DNA of 54,306 bases from a virus. The number at the start of each line of letters is the position of its first letter. Positions within the stretch are counted from its first letter, which is position 1. Below are positions 1 through 8,700 of the stretch, in pieces. A model generated the notes under the pieces. The model saw nothing but the letters and a program-made list of their open reading frames with translations, searched no databases and was not told the origin of the DNA. The stretch is taken from positions 1 through 54,306 of the IMG/VR virus record IMGVR_UViG_3300017760_002390, one strand, 5' to 3'. The position numbers and the translations under genes are program-made.

Positions 1-498
1 CTGAGTAGGTACTTCGTCTATTGAATCAAAAAATCTACTATTATCTTTTATAGTGTTTTCTGTCAAATCAACTATACGAGTTTTTGAATCTCTTGGTGTT
101 CCTGGTTCGTTAAATGCTATATGACCATTCGTTCCAATACCAAGTATCTGTATATCAATACCATCAGAATTATCAATCATACTATCGTAATAAGGAAGAA
201 GTTTTTCTGTTGGGAAATGATTAGAATGAAATGTTAAATTACCAAACAGATGTTTTCTCATAAAGTAATGGTACGATTGTGGATGGGTTTTTTCCAACCC
301 TACATATTCATCAAGATTATAAGTGAGAGTACGAGAAAAATTTGTATCTCTCATTTTAGATAATTCCTTATAGATACCAATGGGTGTTGAACCTGTTGAT
401 AATCCTAATACGGAAAACTCGTGATGTTTTACTAAATCACGAATATTTGATGCTATCAAATGACATACTTTTTCATAGGTATTACTCTTAATCCTCAT
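1..498 (-). CDS. nagB: Glucosamine-6-phosphate deaminase (NagB), C-terminus cut by window edge
   Basis: The reading frame starts at ATG 498-496 and stays open to base 1, so only the first 166 residues are visible. NagB converts glucosamine-6-phosphate to fructose-6-phosphate and ammonia in the cytoplasm. The frame shows the phosphate-loop segment LGLSTGSTPIGIYKEL (residues 31-46), NLDEYVGL with the proton-transfer Asp at 63, and GTNGHIAFNEPGTP with His126 and Glu131 of the active-site loop. The usual family length is about 240-260 residues, so roughly a third is missing. Its ATG lies inside the 3' end of thyX (11-base overlap), which suggests translational coupling. The gene is unusual for a phage; a related sugar-phosphate isomerase role is possible but less likely. 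Confidence 0.93.
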   Translation of the reverse strand, partial: MRIKSNTYEKVCHLIASNIRDLVKHHEFSVLGLSTGSTPIGIYKELSKMRDTNFSRTLTYNLDEYVGLEKTHPQSYHYFMRKHLFGNLTFHSNHFPTEKLLPYYDSMIDNSDGIDIQILGIGTNGHIAFNEPGTPRDSKTRIVDLTENTIKDNSRFFDSIDEVPTQ

Positions 499-1192
499 TC
501 AAATAAATTTCACTCCATAACTTAGTGGTTTCAGGAAATGATTCCATCATAATTGTTTTTAATGCTCTTGCATATTCTTGTATTTCTACCTGTGATGTTG
601 GTTCATCTCTTAATTCAATAAAGTTCATTACCGATTGAAATGATGCTGTCCACCAAACTTGTGTGTATTGTGATAATGGTAATACGATACGAGCCTGTTC
701 TTTTGCCATTCCAGCTTCAATCATCCTATCGTAAGTCATCTCGACTTGTCTCATATACTCGTTGTAAAAAGATGTCATTCTCTTTTGTTGTAAATCATCC
801 AATACACCATCACTAGCCTGTTTGTTATCCTCTGATTGTTTTCTCCACACTTCAGGATAATAATAATCTTCAACCTCAACATACCGACCACTTATCTCAT
901 TCCAAGCATGGTCTTTACTGGCACTTGATGATGTGGTTTCTATCCCAACAACATGCTTATACCATTGTCTCATCACGAATTCAGGTGCCTTGATAATCAC
1001 CATAATGTGTTGATGTCTAAATGGACTAAAATGTTTATGTTTGATTAAGAACTTGGATAATCTTTTATCCTTGTTGGTAAATTCTTCTGAACGACCACCA
1101 AATGATACACGAGCTGCATTTACAGGTGTTAAATCGTCACCAAGAGTATCAACTAATTCTATGTATCCCTTATCCAATACATCAATTTTCAT
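488..1192 (-). CDS. thyX: Flavin-dependent thymidylate synthase ThyX
   Basis: ThyX makes dTMP from dUMP using methylene-tetrahydrofolate, FAD and NADPH. The 234-residue length is typical. Visible family segments are AARVSFGG (26-33), SPFRHQHI (56-63), WNEISGRY (97-104, matching the NExSxRY part of the ThyX signature) and LPLSQYTQVWWTASF followed by NFIELR in the C-terminal half. The first part of the signature, usually RHRxxS, is not intact: the aligned place reads YKH (78-80) and about 15 residues including a Ser-rich run separate it from WNE. This form resembles what I recall of marine T4-like phage ThyX. It overlaps the nucleotidyltransferase gene upstream by 11 bases. It would supply dTMP for phage DNA synthesis. 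Confidence 0.93.
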   Translation of the reverse strand: MKIDVLDKGYIELVDTLGDDLTPVNAARVSFGGRSEEFTNKDKRLSKFLIKHKHFSPFRHQHIMVIIKAPEFVMRQWYKHVVGIETTSSSASKDHAWNEISGRYVEVEDYYYPEVWRKQSEDNKQASDGVLDDLQQKRMTSFYNEYMRQVEMTYDRMIEAGMAKEQARIVLPLSQYTQVWWTASFQSVMNFIELRDEPTSQVEIQEYARALKTIMMESFPETTKLWSEIYLNED

Positions 1193-1526
1193 TTCTTCTC
1201 AACTCCCTACCATGAATGTTTCTGATTTCTTCAGGTGGTTTATGTTCTATTATTTCATAACCAACTTCTCTACCATAATTAATACTTTCTACATCAGGAA
1301 TAATCATCACCTTTACCTTACCCTCTAATATCTCATCACGATATTCTTCAGACAAGTGCCCCATTATTTCTTCTGCTATAAATTCATTTTCTTCATCAGG
1401 ATCATCCAAAGGACAATCACGAATACAAATCAATATATTCTTTCCCTTTTTAAGTTGCTGGTCAAATAACCATCTATGACCATCGTGTAATCCTTGCCAT
1501 CTACCTACAAACATTGAGTATTTCAT
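1182..1526 (-). CDS. Cytidylyltransferase-like nucleotidyltransferase (HIGH family)
   Basis: This 114-residue protein begins MKYSMFVGRWQGLHDGH, with the nucleotide-binding GxHxGH signature of the HIGH nucleotidyltransferase superfamily at residues 12-17 and a basic helix after it. A late segment, HGRELR, sits where the family has its second (I)SG/ST-type motif. The family transfers NMP from an NTP to a phosphorylated or pyridine substrate; the substrate here cannot be read from sequence. It overlaps the APS-kinase-like gene upstream by 26 bases and thyX downstream by 11 bases, so the three are probably co-translated. The tight pairing with the kinase suggests a two-step activation of one metabolite. 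Specific names such as NMN adenylyltransferase would be over-reach. Confidence 0.75.
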   Translation of the reverse strand: MKYSMFVGRWQGLHDGHRWLFDQQLKKGKNILICIRDCPLDDPDEENEFIAEEIMGHLSEEYRDEILEGKVKVMIIPDVESINYGREVGYEIIEHKPPEEIRNIHGRELRRNEN

Positions 1527-1935
1527 CTACGCACTCCTTAACTGATTTATTTGTTGTGTCCATATCTATAAAATTTTCGGTTGGTGGTTCATAATTATCC
1601 ACAAAATATTCTTCTCTACCACGAATTTCTGTTGTATGGCAATAAACTTGATAAATATCTTGACCTCTTAATTCTTCTCGTAATTTTTTATAGGGTGAAA
1701 CCAATGAAACTAAAACCCTATAACGTTTGTTATGTAAAAATCTTGCAATATTTTGAGCAGTTTTGATGTTATTCACTCTACCATCAAAATTGTAATTTTT
1801 ATTACTGAATATTTCTCGGATGTCATCTCCATCAATATGAACACATTGATGTTTCCAAAACGACCATTGTTCTTTTAATGCCTTACATAATGTTGTTTTA
1901 CCACTGCCAGGTTGGCCTGTGAACCATATAACCAT
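1501..1935 (-). CDS. Adenylylsulfate-kinase-like P-loop kinase (CysC family)
   Basis: The 144-residue protein opens with MVIWFTGQPGSGKTT; the P-loop G-x4-GKT is at residues 7-14. It continues with IDGDDIR (34-40), the family's DGDxxR substrate motif, then SLVSPYKKLREELR, matching the ISPYRxxR region of APS kinases, and a late REEYFVDNYEPP segment. APS kinases phosphorylate adenylylsulfate to PAPS, the sulfate donor. Typical CysC is about 180-200 residues, so this is a compact form that may use another nucleotide-linked substrate. It is the first gene of the left-edge metabolic cluster, preceded by an AT-rich gap with a promoter-like motif and the weak site AAAGG before ATG. Kinase fold is well supported, exact substrate is not. 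Confidence 0.78.
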   Translation of the reverse strand: MVIWFTGQPGSGKTTLCKALKEQWSFWKHQCVHIDGDDIREIFSNKNYNFDGRVNNIKTAQNIARFLHNKRYRVLVSLVSPYKKLREELRGQDIYQVYCHTTEIRGREEYFVDNYEPPTENFIDMDTTNKSVKECVDEILNVCR

Positions 1936-1950
1936 TTACTATAACCTTTC

Positions 1951-1965
1951 TAATATATATCTATC
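1951..1965 (-). promoter_or_regulatory. Promoter-like AT element, variant form
   Basis: The coding strand reads GATAGATATATATTA about 16 bases before the kinase start codon. It resembles the recurring ATATTTATA element found before other clusters but has TATATA in place of ATTTAT. Inferred promoter; weak evidence on its own. Confidence 0.25.
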
Positions 1966-1984
1966 TAAAATTTCAAAATGTAGA

Positions 1985-2881
1985 TTAATATGCACCTTGA
2001 CCACTATTTTGAGATGGTGGTGCACTTGTAGTTGTACTTGGTGACGAAGTTGATGGAGTAGATGATTTCTTTTTCCTTTTCCTTTTCCTTTTCTTTTTCT
2101 TCGGTTCTGATGATACTTCATCTGATGATACTATACCTTTAAGTTTTTCAGCAAGTTCCTCTTTTGTAGAAACACTTTTACCGATATAACCCTCTATTGG
2201 ATTTAATGCATATTCTAATGAGACAAATCCTTTAAGTACTGCATTGTTTATCTGTTCTATGTTTTTCTTTTCCATCAATTCTTTATTATCACTAAGAGTC
2301 CACTTTAATTGTGTTTTTGTATATAATGGTGTTACTTTTGTAAAGTCTGGTTTTTCTATTTCAAATATACGAGAATTTGAACGATTTACTTCTTTAGCAA
2401 AATATCGTCTAGCCACCCCCACCTTACGATGTTTATTCGTAATCTTAAAAACAAATTCACTTAAATAGTTATATCCTTTTGCATTTGGTTTTGCATCCAT
2501 ATATTGACCAAAAACCGTATTACCTCTCACTCTGTTTATAATCAAAGAAGTCTTATCATGTTTTTCACCCGTCATATAAATTTCAGTCTTTCCGATTCTT
2601 GAATAATGAATATGATAGGATTCACCAACAGGAACATTTGCCCCATCTTGATATGTAAAATCTCCATATCTCTCAACCACTCCAGCATCATGTATAACTC
2701 TGTCTGTATTTTCATCAGATATCATTTTATTTAAATCATAAACTTTTGAAAGTCTATCAGTTAAAATAGTCTGTTTTGAACTTTCAAACAATCCCTTTAA
2801 TGATGATAAGGCATCACCATACACTTTATTAAACATTTTATTTGCTGATTTTTTACTCTTTATTCTTTTCTTTCTAGCCAT
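1985..2881 (-). CDS. Baseplate-adjacent protein with basic and Ser/Thr-rich C-terminal tail
   Basis: I do not recognise this family. I chose ATG 2881 over the GTG at 2884, giving 298 residues. The N-terminus is strongly basic (MARKKRIKSKKSANK). The middle is a mixed fold with several Tyr- and Gly-containing beta-type stretches. Near the C-terminus a run of Lys/Arg (about residues 258-272) is followed by a Ser/Thr/Pro-rich low-complexity tail that ends in QNSGQGAY. The gene overlaps the end of the large baseplate protein upstream by 8 bases, so it is very likely a co-expressed virion or tail-assembly component. The charged tail could contact DNA, RNA or the membrane, but nothing proves this. 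Confidence 0.7.
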   Translation of the reverse strand: MARKKRIKSKKSANKMFNKVYGDALSSLKGLFESSKQTILTDRLSKVYDLNKMISDENTDRVIHDAGVVERYGDFTYQDGANVPVGESYHIHYSRIGKTEIYMTGEKHDKTSLIINRVRGNTVFGQYMDAKPNAKGYNYLSEFVFKITNKHRKVGVARRYFAKEVNRSNSRIFEIEKPDFTKVTPLYTKTQLKWTLSDNKELMEKKNIEQINNAVLKGFVSLEYALNPIEGYIGKSVSTKEELAEKLKGIVSSDEVSSEPKKKKRKRKRKKKSSTPSTSSPSTTTSAPPSQNSGQGAY

Positions 2882-5477
2882 CACTATCTCGTTTATCTTT
2901 ATAAATCTTATTCATTGCTACTCTCGGTTGACCTTTTAAATTCATACTCCATCCTGCAGAAGAAACCGTATGACTTAAAGTTAAAGTCTGAAATACAACA
3001 TAGTCTTTATATCTTTGAGTTATATAATCAACATGGAAAGCATTTCCAGGTATGATACCACCACACCCATCTATCACTATTTCCAATTCTAATGGAATTA
3101 TAGGATCGACTACTATTTCTTCTCTTTCCTCATCACTCAAATCATCTGCATTACCATGTATATAATCTAACATAGTTCGTCTAAACAAAACATTAAAAGA
3201 TGAATCACTTGACAATTCACCTTCTTGATTGTAAAGAGAAAAAAATTCACTATCATCTCCTGGCCACCAAGGTCGAGATTTAGTAAATGTTTGTATTGGT
3301 GAAGTTTTAGCTAATTTTCCTGTACCACCTGCTGCAGCTTTAAAACGCTGTTTTGCCTCTATACCAGATGCTGTCTTTTCTTCTTGTTGTTCTTTTGCAG
3401 CCGCTTGTCTTTTTTTATCATCTTCGGTCATCTCATCTTCATCTCGTTCTTCGTACCACTTGATTATATCTTCTAAAGTAATACCTTCAAATGCTATTCC
3501 CCTACCCTTTCCAAAGTTATTTTCTGACGGTATGTTAGTCGCTCCATTTTCATCACTTTTTATTGTTATACCATCATCACTATCTCCGTATGGGTTTTTA
3601 CTACCAAAGGGATTTTCAGTACCCAATCTATTTGCCATACTTACTGCTGGTTGTGATTTATCTTTACTACCAGGATTCTGTACCTCTGATACTGCCCTTG
3701 ATTCAATTGGAGCGTTATCAGGTTCTTCACCTTCTTTAGCAGTTCCAGCATACATTGCAGATACTGCCATAGAACTTGGTACTTTTGAATTAAGAGTTTG
3801 AGATTTAACAATACTTTTCTCACCCCAAGATGGAAAGGTAAATAATTTACTTTCTGGATTTTCTTTACCTACTCTATCTTCAAGTAATGTTTGTGCATTT
3901 TCAGGAGTTGAATTAACATCTATTACTTTAACATTACCATCAATATATGGATCCATTACAACTTCAAATTTCCAAAATCCATCCACATCTTTATTAATCT
4001 CATCAAATAAAAGTTGCATACCCTCTCTTAAAGTATTTGCATTTTCAAATGCGGTTGTTATCAAATCATATGATATTAATATGTTTCTTATATACCCACC
4101 ATCAGTCCAATTTCCTTCATTTATAGCAAATCTTCTATAATAACTATGATCCTGTGCGTACTTTGAAACCTCTTTTACGAATTCTTCATTATTATCGGTG
4201 AGATCCATTGCATCTCTTGCCACTTCAGTTGCTGGAAATTGTCCAGGTAAAATCCACCTTTTCATAAATGGTGTGTATAGATAATTATTATTTCTAATAA
4301 CAACGGATTGAAATCCAGCCTCATATATTTTATCAGTAGGAGTTCTCTTATCACTTTTTAAATATGGAAGTTCACTATTACCATCCGCCTTATTGAACAA
4401 TGGTGATATACTCCTAAAAGAATTGATAGTTCTACCTTTCTCATCAACTCTACCCACAAATTTACTTAAAATATTATCTTCAAAAAATCCCCAAGTCACA
4501 TAAGGTCCTGCCTTTACGGTACTAAACCAATTGTCATGAATCATTACTAAAACACCAGGTGGTTGTGTACCATCACTCTCTGACCAATTTTGTACATTTG
4601 CCTTTGATGGTTTTTTGTTTTCAGCCGAATCGAGTAACCACAACCCCCCTTCAGTAGACATACTATATAAAACTTCTTTTAATGCTGCTGCAAATTCTTT
4701 CATTGTAGGTAAAGGTTGATTTTTACCTTTCTTTGGTACACCAGTTCCAGATATGTCTGCACTAAGAACATTAACACCTCGTGCAACAATAGTCGTGGTT
4801 ACATCAAACCCACCATCATCTCGTAATGACCATTCCCAATTATTAATAATACCAGCCATACCATCATAATCTCCACCCAAGTCAAGTATTGTATTTTGTA
4901 GTTTTGAATAAGCCTGTCCGTTTACCATTTCTTCTTGACTAAACTTTTGAAATTGTTGTACTTCTGGTGTATTCCATCCCCATTCTAATAATACTCCCAT
5001 ACCATGTGACATAAAATGTGGAGTAAATCTTTCTAAATCTTCAAAACTCCAGCAAGTCCAATTTATGGTTGCCTTTCTTAGAGCTGATAAACCACCTTCG
5101 TATGAAACGGTAATATCTTTTATTCCTGGTATTGGTCTACGAGTTTTTGGTTCAGTACCAGTTTGCGGAGCAAATACTCCACCACCCTTATCACTCTGTA
5201 AATATAACTCATCAAATCCAAACAATGGATTTTTGCTATCTGCATTAACTTCACCACCCATTATCATTGTGGTGTTCATTCCTTTTGCCTCTTTACCGAG
5301 TTTATCCAAAGTACCATCGACAGGAGAATACATTCTTACCCAAGTTGTTTTTGTATATGTATCTTTTAATCCACTTTGAGGATCAAGCATATCTCCATCA
5401 TAAGTCCTTGAAACGGCTTCACTCTTACGATGTAATGTTTTTCTTATTTTTTTATGAATTGGGGCTAAATTTATCAT
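2874..5477 (-). CDS. Large baseplate/tail structural protein
   Basis: This 867-residue protein resembles structural proteins seen in marine T4-like phages. Its N-terminal part carries a characteristic segment: VSYEGGLSALRKATINWTC, then SFEDLERFTPHFM and GVLLEWGWNT (about residues 125-170). A central region of about residues 600-720 is low-complexity and rich in Glu, Lys, Ser and Asn, probably a flexible linker. The C-terminal 130 residues look folded again, with PIIPLELEIVIDGCGGI and a segment describing a beta-rich domain. It lies between a LysM-type baseplate protein and the basic-tailed protein in the baseplate gene run. The exact T4 counterpart is not clear; a hub or wedge component is the best guess. 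Confidence 0.75.
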   Translation of the reverse strand: MINLAPIHKKIRKTLHRKSEAVSRTYDGDMLDPQSGLKDTYTKTTWVRMYSPVDGTLDKLGKEAKGMNTTMIMGGEVNADSKNPLFGFDELYLQSDKGGGVFAPQTGTEPKTRRPIPGIKDITVSYEGGLSALRKATINWTCWSFEDLERFTPHFMSHGMGVLLEWGWNTPEVQQFQKFSQEEMVNGQAYSKLQNTILDLGGDYDGMAGIINNWEWSLRDDGGFDVTTTIVARGVNVLSADISGTGVPKKGKNQPLPTMKEFAAALKEVLYSMSTEGGLWLLDSAENKKPSKANVQNWSESDGTQPPGVLVMIHDNWFSTVKAGPYVTWGFFEDNILSKFVGRVDEKGRTINSFRSISPLFNKADGNSELPYLKSDKRTPTDKIYEAGFQSVVIRNNNYLYTPFMKRWILPGQFPATEVARDAMDLTDNNEEFVKEVSKYAQDHSYYRRFAINEGNWTDGGYIRNILISYDLITTAFENANTLREGMQLLFDEINKDVDGFWKFEVVMDPYIDGNVKVIDVNSTPENAQTLLEDRVGKENPESKLFTFPSWGEKSIVKSQTLNSKVPSSMAVSAMYAGTAKEGEEPDNAPIESRAVSEVQNPGSKDKSQPAVSMANRLGTENPFGSKNPYGDSDDGITIKSDENGATNIPSENNFGKGRGIAFEGITLEDIIKWYEERDEDEMTEDDKKRQAAAKEQQEEKTASGIEAKQRFKAAAGGTGKLAKTSPIQTFTKSRPWWPGDDSEFFSLYNQEGELSSDSSFNVLFRRTMLDYIHGNADDLSDEEREEIVVDPIIPLELEIVIDGCGGIIPGNAFHVDYITQRYKDYVVFQTLTLSHTVSSAGWSMNLKGQPRVAMNKIYKDKRDSDG

Positions 5478-5482
5478 AACCT

Positions 5483-5788
5483 TTACACATCTTCATTTAT
5501 TGCTCGTAAATCACTTAGTATCTGTGGAACATTACTTGGTATTCTTATCTTTTCATCTGGTTTTAATCCAAATGAACCATCACGGATACCATTTGCCTTT
5601 GCTATAATCCACCACAAAGTAGAATCACCATAAAATCTATATGCTATACTTTCCATTCTATCACCATCTAATGGATATATAAATTGGTCACCATCCTCTA
5701 TTTTTATTTGAGGATAAAGTGTTGTTTTTTGCACTCTATTGCCAGTATTTTTATCTATTTTAATTCCTGTGAATCTATATCTACTCAT
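5483..5788 (-). CDS. gp53/LysM-like baseplate protein
   Basis: I chose ATG 5788 (MSRYRFTGIKI), 101 residues, because an AGG site lies 8 bases upstream inside the preceding gene; a GTG at 5797 is possible. The core DRMESIAYRFYGDSTLWW followed by IIAKANGIRDG and a final KIRIPS matches the LysM-type fold of small baseplate proteins related to T4 gp53, in which the WW-IIA-AN pattern is typical. Such proteins help assemble the baseplate wedge or bind peptidoglycan. It overlaps the end of the 1423-residue protein upstream by 8 bases and sits 5 bases before the next baseplate gene, so the three are translated as a unit. Confidence 0.75.
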   Translation of the reverse strand: MSRYRFTGIKIDKNTGNRVQKTTLYPQIKIEDGDQFIYPLDGDRMESIAYRFYGDSTLWWIIAKANGIRDGSFGLKPDEKIRIPSNVPQILSDLRAINEDV

Positions 5789-8700
5789 TAGCGGCACCTA
5801 TTTTACTATAAAAGTCATTCCATTTATCAGGTCGGTCACCCATTTCTCCTGTTTCTGTACTATATGGTTTTAACCAAGTTTTGTCTTTTCCACCGAAGTC
5901 ATAATGTATACCTTGTGATGCTAATGGATGTTGTCCTATGTGTGCAAATTCACAACTCACATTTATTACCTTTGGTAACTGAAACCCATCTGTTATTTCC
6001 CAAGTAGATTGGTCCTCTACTTCAACACTAAGACCACTTAAATATCCTGGAACTTCATTGTACATATCACCTATTGTTAAGTTTATAAATGGTGATTCCA
6101 TTCGTTTACCACCAGCCGATTGTGGATTCCAATGAGGATAGGTTAAACCTACAAGATAATTTAATTTTTCCCACAATATCGGTAATTCTTGTCGTGAAGT
6201 TGGTGCAACTATAAAATTGAAACTTAATGCCCTATCAACTCCTTGATAAACATGAACATTATCAGGTCTACCAATGTATCTTTCCGATGACCACTCAGGT
6301 GAAAGTGTTTCACTTATTCCACTAAGTGTTGCTCTAAATATAATATATTTTTGATTTACCATATCATAAAATTTAAATTTTACAAAATCAGGTTGAGCTG
6401 AATCTTCTCCGTAAGGTGTCATATTAATTTTATCTTGAAGATCACCATTATAACTTGTAACTTTATCATCAGCCATTGCTGCTGGTTTTATCTTACCCAT
6501 CAATTGTTCATCGTATACCGCCATAACACCAGGTTGTCCAGGATTACCTAACCTATAAACTAATTTATTTTCGGATTTCCTTTCTTCGGATATTTTTTCA
6601 AATAAAGCTTTACGGCGTGAATCTTCTTCATCCGTTTCTCCACCACTTAACCATTGTTGATTATATCTTTTTGCACTACCTTCTCCCAAATCCCCATAAC
6701 TCAATGTTTTGTATCTCTTTAATGCTTCTTTGGTACCAGTCGGTGAGTCTTGAATATCTTCGTTATTACTTTTCTTAGTAACAGAAGTTGCTGGAACACT
6801 AATTACCGCTGGTTTGTCATTTATAGCAACATCTGGATTTTGTTCTATACCAGGTGGTGCATTATCATCTTGAGTTATCTTTGTCTTGACTACGGTTGGA
6901 ATTTCTTGTTTTTCACCATCAATATCAACTTTTAAATTTTCAAATTGAGAACCATCAGGTGGTCTATTTACCTCTACTTGTTTTGGTTGAATTAGTCCAG
7001 CCTGAGTACCTTTTTTGGTAGGTTCACTTCTTACATTTCTCTTATCGGGTACTTGTTCTGTTTTGGACACCATAGTTAATCCACCAACTGAATCTCCGAC
7101 ATCTAAATCTGACCAATCGTAAACTCCTGTTTCTGGATCACCATCACCCGTACCTGGTATTTTACCCCAATATCCTTTACTATCTGAATAAGATATGTTA
7201 CCATATCGTTTTGAACCTGCAGGTCCATATTTATTTCCAACAAACTTCATACCTTCTACCGATGTACCTACGAGATGGGTGGTAGACCAAGTAAAATCTT
7301 TATAATCAGAAAGTTGTACTTTTTTATTTCTAATTTCTCCTGTTCGAGTCGTCAAATTGACAGACAAAGAACGAATATTTTTTGCTGTGGTAGGTGAGTC
7401 TAAATTATTATATGGTAGACTAAATTCAAGTTGTGGTTCTGAATCATCATTTATAGTTAATCGAGATTCAAGTGAATAAGTATTATCTTTATCATATAAA
7501 TCACTTCTCCACCTCCGTCCTCTTTTTATTCTAATACGAGTTTTACTATTCTCTATCATGTATCCATTAAGGCTCAATGTATCTCGACCACCAATTGATA
7601 CAACTGGTCCTTGACCACTAAACGAATGAAAGTATCTCTTTTTATATATTGCGAAATCGCCGAGTTGAATTGTTCCCTTTTGAAGTCTTTCTTCTCTTGT
7701 ACTCAATACACCTAATTTATCTTGAATTTTATCTGGTATCTCAATTGGAGCATAAGCATTAGACCTATCGTATAAATCACCTGTATAAACCCCTTCCTTT
7801 GCCAATCTTAGTTCTGAAGGATAATTCTCAGATAATGGATTATATATTAATTGTTGTGTAAAGTCAAGTTGTCCAACCTTATCAGTTGGAGTCAATCGGT
7901 TATGAATCGGATTTAACGGATTACCAATATTTACAAAATTAACATTTCTTAAAACTTCAACTTTATTGGTGTCTTTATCTACACCAAAATTACTATTAGT
8001 ATTACTATTACCAAAATAAGGACTATCAATATCGTCTGAATTACCTTCAAAAATTTCAGGTTTGATTACTGCATCTGTAATTGCTGCTGATGGATAACCC
8101 ACATTAGTACCAGCCTGTCTGATACCTTCTTCGGTAATGAACATTTCCGTGAGTGGTGAACCAGCATATCTACTAGCCAATATACCTGATTTATATCCAG
8201 CTTCAGGATTTCTTGCTGGAATAATTGGTGTTCCATCTGTCGTGGTGTATCGTTTATTTCTATTGTACTTATCAATTCCAACTATATTTCTTGAAAATGC
8301 GTTTATATTTCCACTTCCACCTGCAGTTAAATCAAATCCTATTTCAGGTAGAGCTCCGAATGATACCTTACCACCAGCTCCTGGTACCATAGCCGTCACA
8401 TGGGCCAATGTAACTCGTCTAGCAGTTTGAAATGCTATCTTACCACCTTGTAATGCAGTCTTTGGATCCGTTAAGGCGTTTCCATATCCAGTAAGTATTG
8501 ATTCTTCTCCACCACTACCAAGTGCATCTTCATAAGTTCCACCATCAAGATGTCTGTCCATATGAACGATTGGTGCTATTGAACCTAATGATAATGGATT
8601 ATAAACTCTTGTTTCAGGTCTTGGATTTAATAATTGTAATCCATATTGTTTAGCAACAAAGAATATTCCTTTTGTTGTAAGTGCAAATTTACCAAGTCTA

